From Apoderus coryli (lineage: Eukaryota; Arthropoda; Insecta; Coleoptera; Attelabidae): DNA of 64,000 bases. The position numbers and the translations under genes were made by a program. Below the pieces are notes generated by a model that saw only the letters and a program-made list of their open reading frames with translations, did no database searches and was not told the DNA's origin. The stretch lies in assembly GCA_911728435.2 (NCBI GenBank), contig OU452205.1, forward strand, positions 13,894,260-13,958,259. Reading direction: 5' to 3'. Of this stretch, positions 33,965-40,584 are shown piece after piece. The stretch's first letter is position 1, and the number at the start of each line of letters is the position of its first letter.

Positions 33965-34385
33965 TATGAAAAATATTTTTTCTACGACTGTCTTTAAATG
34001 TCTTTATTATATGTTCAATCATGATTTGAAAATGTAGTACATAGTAATGCTGTTTTTCATTTACCCGTAACACAATAAACTGCTTGCTGCTGCAATAAGT
34101 TGCTAGGCAACTAGTGGGAAATATTTATTGTGCATGGGTAAATTTCCTGGTAATGACAAAAGTAGCGTCGGGCATGAAAAATCACCATAGCAACGCCGAC
34201 AATACAAACACACCAAATTGACAGTTTATTTATAATTATAATTATTTCACTAATAACGAAGGTTTCAAAGCTATTTATATAATGGAAAATAGTGATAGTG
34301 AATATAGTTTAACACCACCTAGTCAGTTTAATATTTTTAACTTATCGTATTTAGGGGTAAGTTTCGAAAAACAAATATTTTGCTA
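33965..34385 (+). repeat. Exon-bearing dispersed repeat, copy 1
   Basis: Shared blocks with copies at 49215-49590 (plus) and 54850-55165 (minus): CTACGACTGTCTTTAAATG, TCAATCATGATTTGAAAATG, CTGGTAATGACAAAAGTAGC, GAAAAATCACCATAGCAACG, CAAATTGACAGTTT, then a short coding-like exon, GTAAGTTTCGAAAAACAAAT and ATTTTCCTAAAAAT. The part upstream of the exon contains a repeated TATTACG/TATTGTGC-GGGTAAAT motif. No TIR was found. Probably the 5' region of a larger mobile element or of an amplified gene. Confidence 0.7.
34282..34356 (+). other. Putative first coding exon with splice donor in the repeat
   Basis: ATG at 34282 opens 25 codons, MENSDSEYSLTPPSQFN then IFNLSYLG, ending exactly at GTAAGT (34357-34362), a consensus 5' splice site. 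In the two other copies the peptide is recognisable (NSDSEYSLTTSSQFNTSNL at 49470-49555; TSPPSQFNTFNSSYLGLL on the minus strand at 54880-54958) and the GTAAGTTTCG donor is kept. Copies 2 and 3 have longer 3' ends before the donor, so copy 1 may have lost a few codons. I do not recognise the peptide. The downstream exon was not found in the window. Confidence 0.45.
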
Positions 34386-34450
34386 AAAATTATGTTTAAT
34401 TTATTCGAAAGCATTAAAACAGTCGTAGAAAAAGTAGAGTGTGAAACTCA

Positions 34451-34511
34451 CATGAAATGACCATTTCCTACTCGTATGATCATACTCGTAGGAAATATGT
34501 GTCATTTCATG
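34451..34511. repeat. Imperfect 61-bp palindrome
   Basis: CATGAAATGAC at 34451 pairs with GTCATTTCATG at 34501-34511, and inside them ATTTCCTAC and GTAGGAAAT pair around a TATGATCATA centre, with a few mismatches. It sits between the exon-bearing repeat and the left TIR of mariner copy B. Probably a tiny fold-back element or hairpin-primed duplication. Confidence 0.6.
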
Positions 34512-35136
34512 TTCGTTGCACAATATACTATTTCATACAAAGCCGTGGAATGAAAAGGCGGTGTTATGGTTGTTTTATTTCTAATATTAACATTATGCGT
34601 TGCCCAACGAAATCTAATCTTTCGATACAGATAATTGGGGGTTTTGGCAATCCGGTTGAACAAAATTAAAGAATTGACGTTTTTCGACTTCTACAAAAAA
34701 ATCAATATTTTGATGATTATTTAATTCAAGCAAGCAAAATTCTAGAATGCATTACAGGGAATACTGAGTATACAAATTATATAGTCCAAGGTCGTCAGGC
34801 AGTTGCAGAACAAGATTTAATTGAAATTAAAATTCAACCACATGTTTACTAGGAAAAGTCAATTTTTTTAAATGGAATGTTATATATTCGACTATGCCGT
34901 TCGATAGACAAAAAAAATACCCTTTTTAATGATACAACACTTCCCTATACCTAAAATATTCCATTTCTTCAATATTTTGAATTTTGTACATTTTTGTCAC
35001 AATAAAATATGCAATTTGCAGAAACCATCTAGTAGGCAAATAATAATTAACGTTACGTATACGGAAACATCAAGTATTGACAATTATATCATTGTTTATA
35101 TTACTGCAGTTTGTTTAACATACCATCATTTCGACT

Positions 35137-35722
35137 GATGAGGCAAAATTTAGTAGGGAAGGCATTTTTAATAGAAGAAATCTACATTTCTGGAACAATC
35201 AAAATCCACACGTAACCCGAGAAAAGGGGTACCAGGATAATTTTCGCGTTAATGTGTTTTGTTTATTAATGGATTGTAAATTAAAATTTTATATTTACGA
35301 AGAAAATTTAAATGGGAGAAAATATTTGAAACGGTGTTCTGTAATATGAACACCGTTTCAAATTTTTTAGAAGATTTGCCTTTAAAACAATATGGTACCA
35401 ATTAGATGGAACTCCACTGCATTGTAGTGAGTAATGAACTGAATATTATGTTTGAAGATCGTTGGATTCGCCGTTTAGGTCCGTGGAATTGGCCTGCTAG
35501 GTCCCTCGACTTGAATCCCATGGACTTTTTCCTGTGGGGTAGAATAAAAAATAATGTGTATATAACCCAATTAACACACGAGAGGAGTAATTAGAAAGGG
35601 TCAGGCGTGAATTTGAGAATTTGGACAACGACGAAATTCGGCGCGCTACAACTTACGAGGTTAATAAAAGGGTACTAAAATGTTTAGAATTGAACGGAAA
35701 TCATTTTGAACATTTATTTTAG
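35137..35722 (+). pseudogene. Mariner-type transposase relic, catalytic half
   Basis: Reading TDEAKFSREGIFNRRNLHFW then NPHVTREKGYQDNFRVNVF gives the first catalytic Asp (TDEA). A frame break occurs near 35345, then YQLDGTPLHC (about 35394) with the second Asp, WNWPARSLDLNPMDFFLWGR (about 35480) with the third acidic site, and RVLKCLELNGNHFEHLF to a stop at 35720. The break coincides with a hairpin: TTTGAAACGGTGTTC at about 35327 is repeated inverted as GAACACCGTTTCAAA at about 35350, as if a short stretch had been copied back on itself. The second-to-third acid distance is about 33-38 residues depending on which Asp is used. Closest in style to the transposases at 44689 and 58758. Confidence 0.88.
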
Positions 35723-35933
35723 ATTTTTTTTGTGTAATATTTAAAATTTCAAATATTATAAAACTTCTCTGTAGTCTTCTAAATTTATTGGTTTCATCGA
35801 CGGTAATTTAGAGTACATAGTAGGTGTTAAATGTATTACATGTCCTACTAATAACTTGATTGTATTGTCCACAGATTTGAAATAAATTAAAACATCTAAA
35901 CTCGAGTGATTACGTTGCATTTTCTTCAACTTA

Positions 35934-36548
35934 AGGCTCATTTACACGTGGCAAGTTTACTGGCGGAAAGTACTGGCCGCCAGTAAACTCACCGTGTGTA
36001 ACCAAGAAGGACAGTTGTACTCGTACTTGGTACTTGCCGGCCAGCGACAGTAAAGTTGAGGCGCCGGCTAGTTTTGTGGCCAATTTGCGTGTCTCGACAA
36101 GTAGCTGTCCTCGTGTAAACACGTTTTCCTATTATTTTTAGGAAGTTGCCGCGTTGTAGAGAGTGATTATTTTTTACAAAAAAAATTGAAATATGAAGTG
36201 GAATTCAAATTATAAAATTCCTTAATATTTATGAGAACTATACTGTATTATGGGCTCTACGTTCAAAGGATATTGGGGATAATCTCATAAAATTCTTATA
36301 GGATCTCACATCTGCAATTGCTATCTGTTTTAAAAGTTGAGCAGAAGCTCCTAAAGCATTCGGGCGCTTAATCCAGCTCCTGACCCATACACTTTTCTTT
36401 TTTTTTCTTTTTTTTCCTCGAGAATTTCCAAATTTTGCACAATACCACATACAATAACTTTCGCAGCAGCACGCACTATCGTACTTGGAGCCATTTTGAA
36501 TTTTACTAAGTAAGTACACAACAAAACTTGCCATGTGTAAATGAGCCT
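35934..36548 (-). mobile_element. PIF/Harbinger-type 615-bp non-autonomous element
   Basis: Terminal inverted repeats AGGCTCATTTACACGTGGCA (left) and TGCCATGTGTAAATGAGCCT (right, 36529-36548), followed by AAGTTT / AAACTT inside. A 3-bp TTA duplication flanks it (35931-35933 and 36549-36551), as expected for PIF/Harbinger. On the minus strand a short reading (about 36500-36240) gives CMWYCAKFGNSR, then a lysine run, VWVRSWIKRPNALGAS, LLKQ and SYKNFMRLSPISFE. This matches the N-terminal region of Harbinger nucleases (..WVRPWI.RR...G....L..EL....SYKNFLRMSP..F). The rest of the nuclease, with the DDE residues, is missing, so the element is a deletion derivative. It also contains a left-half internal repeat ACTGGCGG/CCGCCAGT. 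Confidence 0.88.
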
Positions 36549-36810
36549 TTAGGTATCTAACTGGTATGTTAAGCAAACTGCAGTAAGTAATATTAACAAT
36601 AATGTAATTGTCAATACTTGACGTTTCTGTAAACGTAATTTTGATTATGGCATTTGTCTACTAGATGGTTTCTGCAAATTGCAAAGTTTATTGTGACAAA
36701 AATGTACAAAATTCAAAATATTGAAGAAATTGAATATTTTAGGTATCTATAGGGAAGTAATATATCATTAAAAACGTGATTTTTTTGTCTATCGAACGCA
36801 TAGGTATATA

Positions 36811-36905
36811 TAATAATAATAATAAATGTCTTTATTCATGGGCGAGTTTCAGTACTGTAATATTCAAGGAATATAACAGTCTGCTCAGCTAACCCAATAT
36901 ACAAT
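36811..36905 (-). repeat. Short LINE 3' end inserted in mariner TIR
   Basis: Minus strand GAATAAAGACATTTATT then ATT units. The segment is absent from the homologous left TIR (34880-34900), where the flanking sequence is continuous, so it is an insertion of about 95 bases. The same ATAAAGACATTT tail is seen at 56262-56282 and 56414-56440. Confidence 0.7.
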
Positions 36906-37410
36906 TTCATTTAAAAAAATGACTTTTCCTAATAAACACGTGGTTCAAATTTTAATTTAATTAAATCTTGTTCTGCAACTGGCTGACGACCTTGGACTAT
37001 ATTATAGTTTGTATACTCAGTATTCCCTCTAATGTATTCAAAAATTTGCTTGCTTTAATGAAATAATCATAAAAATATAGATTTTTTTTGTAGAAGTCGA
37101 AAAACGTCAAGTTTTTCGCAAAAAAAATTGTAGGAAAAAATCTGCTAGGTTTGAGTATAGGAAATGCTTAACAAAGTAGCCTTCAAATTTTATAGGGAGT
37201 AAAAAAAATAAAAAACGTGGTCTTTTCATTTAAAATTACAAAGTAGGTGGTTACTTCCGGTATAAACCCGTAAATAGTACATCAATATAGAACCTTCCGC
37301 TATTACCGAACCCCCAAGCTTCAGAAACATATCTTTTGTAGTTCCCGAGAACTTTGAATAGGCCACTCAGGATGAATCACCCTGTATGTAAAATTAAATT
37401 GAATATTAAT

Positions 37411-37475
37411 AAAACATGTTTGGTAGTTTAACCTTGATTTATTTCGTGGAGAATTGGCTTTTATTCCTATTAAAT
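37411..37475 (+). repeat. Fragment of the hammerhead-like repeat family
   Basis: AAACATGTTTGGTAGTTT, then GATTTATTTCGTGGAGAATT and GGCTTTTATTCC, corresponding to the part of the family downstream of the GAAAC core. The catalytic core itself is missing, since the fragment begins at AAAC. Confidence 0.55.
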
Positions 37476-37509
37476 AGAATTTAGTCCAGTTTCAGAATGG
37501 AAAATCACA

Positions 37510-37602
37510 TAGTTTAAAATTTGTTGCTAATATACGTTTATAAATTCCCTGAAATTGTCGCAAGGGAATTTATAAACGTATTTTAGCAAAAATTTTTAAA
37601 CT
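37510..37602. repeat. Near-perfect 40-bp-arm palindrome
   Basis: Left arm 37510-37549 (AGTTTAAAATTTGTTGCTAA, then TATACGTTTATAAATTCCCT) pairs with right arm 37563-37602 across a 13-base loop, with only a few mismatches. No coding content. Confidence 0.8.
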
Positions 37603-38130
37603 GTATGGGATTGTAAACGTGATATCCTGCGAAATATATGTATTTTTATGTATAAAGAAAAAATATATTTTGTACCGGGTGTACAGATAAGAAAGGACGC
37701 CGGCGCCGGCCCTATCTCGAAAACTATTCATGGTACGGTTTTAGGATTTTTTTTTTGTTTTAGTAAAAGCGGACAAGGGAAATCGCTGGAAAATAGTCTT
37801 AGTTTCCTAAAATCTCCTCTAGAGAGCGTAAATCTAACTCTAAATTGAAAAACACTGTATTTTTTAATGGTCCGTTCGACATGAGTCCCCGGTTTCCCTG
37901 CAGCCTCATGGGCTTATTGTGAAAAAAAAAACACTGTTTACTTAAAAATATTCTTTTTTTTCCATCTCTTCTTAAATAAATGGTTGGTTTGTAAACAGTT
38001 GTCTAACTTTCTACGGATAGTCCGAATTTTAATAAAATTAGGCTCACTATAAATGTAATGTTTGGGAGTATCAAAAAAAGTATTCCTGCTTTTTTTTCGA
38101 AAAATAATCTATGACGAGGAGTGAAAGTGT
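37603..38130. other. Non-coding stretch
   Basis: TGTACCGGGTGTACAGATAAG at 37671 resembles a mariner terminal repeat, without partner. An open reading at 37648-37848 has no recognisable motif. Rich in T runs. Confidence 0.4.
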
Positions 38131-38189
38131 AATGGAATGAAAGACGTCTGATCCACAATATAATCTTCTATAATTAAATCAAAGTACAA

Positions 38190-38230
38190 CCATACATGTT
38201 TCGAGAGTATACACTCTCATCATCAGTGGC
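38190..38230 (-). ncRNA. Hammerhead-like motif, left arm
   Basis: Minus strand: GCCA (stem I), CTGATGA, extra T, GAGAGT GTAT ACTCTC (6-bp stem II), GAAA, AC AT GT (short stem III), A at the expected cleavage position, then TGGT pairing back to GCCA. Every element of a minimal type I hammerhead is present except for the added base before stem II. Confidence 0.55.
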
Positions 38231-38540
38231 AATAGTAGGGTCGAAATTAGAAAGCTAATGCATTATTCGAGGGTCAACTAACAATTACAGATCAAATTGT
38301 GGAAATAAAAATAATAAAGTTAAAATATTGTTGTGTCAGCATATTTATAAGAACAAAAGTAAGTCAGATGGTAATGCACATTAAGGTACTTACACCATTT
38401 CTCTTGCGTTTGATACGCATAACGTATAAATATGCTGACACAACAATATTTTAACTTTATTATTTTTATTTCCACAATGTGATCTGTAATTGTTAATTGA
38501 CCCCCTAATGCATTAGCTTTCTAATTTCGACCCTACTATT

Positions 38541-38581
38541 GCCACTGATGACAAGAGTGTATACTCTCGAAACATGTATGG
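38541..38581 (+). ncRNA. Hammerhead-like motif, right arm
   Basis: Plus strand: GCCA, CTGATGA (38545-38551), CA, AGAGT GTAT ACTCT, C, GAAAC, ATGTA, TGGT. Same architecture as the left-arm motif with stem II shortened by one pair; the TGG/CCA stem I is conserved. Confidence 0.5.
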
Positions 38582-38744
38582 TTCTACTTTGATTAAATTA
38601 TAGAAGATTATATTGTGGAGCAGACGTCTTTCATTCCATTATTTATTTTTTATATATGGCCGTTAGATGGAGATATTTAAGAGTGTTTAAAATGTTTGTA
38701 TTCTAAGTTTTAGTAACAAACTGTAATAAAAAATATATACTGGA

Positions 38745-38785
38745 ATGACCTGAAGAAGGCGATAAACCATCGCCAAAACGTAGTA
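38745..38785 (+). ncRNA. Hammerhead-like motif, variant and degraded
   Basis: TGAC, CTGAAGA (38750-38756), extra A, GGCGAT AAACC ATCGCC (6-bp stem II), AAAAC (first G of GAAAC lost), GTA, then GT pairing with AC. The same arrangement with A at variable position 7. Probably inactive because G12 is replaced. Confidence 0.4.
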
Positions 38786-39175
38786 ATAAAGTTAGACAAG
38801 CAAAATGTAACTTCCGCTAAAAATTAAAAAAAAAAAGTTGTTTTTAAGAACCTGAAACTTCACAAAATAAGGAATAATAATTAATAATGAGAAAATAATG
38901 TAATTTTAGTGAAATTAAATGATTCTATTTTTATATAACGTATTTCATTTTCAGAAAGAAATTGATCTGTAAATAAAACAGTATAAACCTTTATTTACTT
39001 TTATATTATCTAGTTCCCTCTGCACCCCTCTGTTACCCAGGAGGAGGAAATGCGATTTTAATCTTAAATGTTTTAATTAAGCACGATTGGTGTTTTTACC
39101 CTCATAAATTTCCCATATAGATTCACAAAATCTCATCAAGTTTTACCTATTTTTTGTACTTGATTGTTGTAGCTC

Positions 39176-39449
39176 CACGCGAAATTCTCGTTCATAATAA
39201 ATGGAGGGAGTCTGCGTATGGACTAGCTGGATCGATTTGAAACGTCTGGATGGCGTTGGTTATATTGAAGACGGAAATAAGCGCGCAGAACAGGAAGAAT
39301 CCATTTTGCGTGGCAAAATCGACCCATAGAATCTGCGCAAATACGAATAAAATAAATTAGAATCGCAGGCCTACAGACAGGATTCAACGTATTATGAGGA
39401 TTTTCAAGTGCGCAAATTCACCAACGACTGGATTTCAGTGAAGATGTGA
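39176..39449 (+). pseudogene. Core-binding factor beta subunit (Brother/Big brother) relic
   Basis: The reading HAKFSFIING (39176-39205) shifts frame into GVCVWTSWIDLKRLDGVGYI, then NKRAEQEESILRGKIDP, a stop, NLRKYE, a stop, and QAYRQDSTYYEDF. This matches the C-terminal half of CBF-beta, whose family signature is ..H.K......I.NGVCV.W.GWIDL.RLDG.GCLEFDEERA.QEDA.LR. CBF-beta is the non-DNA-binding partner of RUNX transcription factors in the nucleus. The ATG at 39208 coincides with the MNG position. One frameshift and two or more stops show it is dead. No introns are visible within it, so it is either a fragment of a retrocopy or one decayed exon. The N-terminal half was not found upstream. 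Sequence after the second stop is less certain. Confidence 0.8.
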
Positions 39450-39544
39450 GAGATTGGAAAATTGATTTTCAGATTACATTATATGTTTTTAATGCATGGT
39501 GTATGAATATGTATGTGTATTATTTGGGTATGCTCATAACACAT

Positions 39545-39690
39545 TATACCGTGCTATAGTCAAAAATCCACTCCCCCCTCGTAGCGTTTTAACGGTTATA
39601 TTTAAAATAAAGATATTTCAAGGGTGAAAATAAATGGATGTAAGCTTCTCAACTAGTCGTAACAGGTGACATAATAAATGACGGAAGTTT
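39545..39690 (+). repeat. Isolated TIR fragment related to 45360-45490
   Basis: Blocks AACGGTTATATTTAAAATAA, GGGTGAAAATAAATGGATGT, CTTCTCAACTAGTCGTAACA and GGTGACATAATA are the reverse complement, with a few changes, of 45360-45490, the right end of a mariner relic. Only the TIR is present here. Confidence 0.7.
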
Positions 39691-39872
39691 TGTTGGAAAA
39701 TTGTTCTACACTACAATGCTTTCACCAGACGGGCCGTTTCTAGTGTTGGCAATAGGATATGATGGAGTTGTTGCTTCTCGTCTTGCCATCGTTTGTGAAC
39801 TGTGTTTCACCGGGCATATCGCCTGCTCACACTAGATGTCGCCAAAAACAGCTTGTTATAAAAATAAATAAA

Positions 39873-39957
39873 AAAGTTATTGTGTGGAGGTCGACTTTTA
39901 TTTCAAGGATATTTAATTATTCAACTCCACTTCGATATGGACTGCTTCTTTAAAATG
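39873..39957 (+). repeat. Hammerhead-family 3' fragment
   Basis: TTATTGTGTGGAGGTCGACT then TTTATTTCAAGGATATTTAA and CAACTCCACTTCGATATGG. It is the same block as in the palindromic insertion at 56283-56413 (there inverted) and in 12720-12850. No hammerhead core in this copy. Confidence 0.65.
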
Positions 39958-40014
39958 AATTAAATAAATACTAAAATTATAGTTTCGAATTTAATGAATA
40001 ATGGAAAAATACAT

Positions 40015-40075
40015 ACAGACGGACAAAATGATCTTAATCGTCTCAGGGAACTTCAAAATGGTTATATCCGTTTCA
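40015..40075 (-). repeat. 5' fragment of the SINE-like family
   Basis: ACAGACGGACAAAATG, CTTAATCGTCTCAGGGAACT and TCAAAATGGTTATATCCGT are the reverse complement of the leading block of the SINE-like repeats (20783, 45753, 52626). Only about 60 bases. Confidence 0.6.
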
Positions 40076-40263
40076 AGGGCGTAGTGATGCCGTTACGGGC
40101 CTGTGGTCCAAGGAATTTCTGGGCCCACCCCCTCACCGCCACACGCATTGACAAACAAAGTACCAATATTCCTTATACTTTATACGAAAGTAAAAATGAT
40201 AAAATATTAGTATTTGACGTGACGAATGTTATTGTAAACAAAACGGCACGGCACACCAGACGG

Positions 40264-40395
40264 ATACATTTAATTTGACGGGGATGCTCAAAATGTCAAC
40301 TTTCTTTCATTGATAGAGATACAAGAAATTTATCGATATATTCGATTCGATCTCAATTCTCAGCCTGTATTGTATAAGTAGAAAAACTATTGCCT
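40264..40395 (+). repeat. Dispersed repeat, copy 2 (partner 13492-13620)
   Basis: See partner; shares ACATTTAATTTGACGGG, GCTCAAAATGTCAACT and ATCGATATATTC blocks in the same order and spacing. Confidence 0.6.
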
Positions 40396-40584
40396 CTAGA
40401 ACTGTAATGTAATAAAACGAAATCCGTCCTATCCACTAACACATTATTTTCTTAAACTTTTTAAATGTGGAACTTATTTCGGAATATCCCATATTCAGAC
40501 AAATAGGCAAAAGAGAGAATGCTGAACTGACACAACGCAATCAATAATTTGACATAGATATGTTTCTTAACATATAGGTACCCA

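Larger units (their letters stand above)
34673..37384 (+). mobile_element. Long-TIR mariner, copy B, with Harbinger insertion
   Basis: The left TIR (34673-35128) and right TIR (36552-37384) pair over several hundred bases: GACGTTTTTCGACTTCTAC, GGTCGTCAGGCAGTTGCAG, ACCATCTAGTAGGCAAAT and TACTGCAGTTTG. The right end is ATGAATCACCCTG then TA, identical in motif to copy A. The left TIR lacks the outer 270 or so bases, as in copy A. The gene relic is 35137-35722. A Harbinger miniature element (35934-36548) and a short LINE tail (36811-36905) interrupt it. The N-terminal half of the transposase is deleted right at the TIR boundary. Confidence 0.85.
38131..38642. mobile_element. 512-bp palindromic element with two hammerhead-like motifs
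   Basis: TAATGGAATGAAAGACGTCT at the left end reappears inverted at the right end, and the arms (38131-38352 and 38418-38642) match over more than 210 bases with few differences, with a 65-base centre. Each arm holds one hammerhead-like motif (38190-38230 minus, 38541-38581 plus) and the family block TATTGTGGA..GACGTCTTTC. Head-to-head partial copies of this kind are typical of Penelope-like insertions. The family identity is inferred. Confidence 0.75.
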
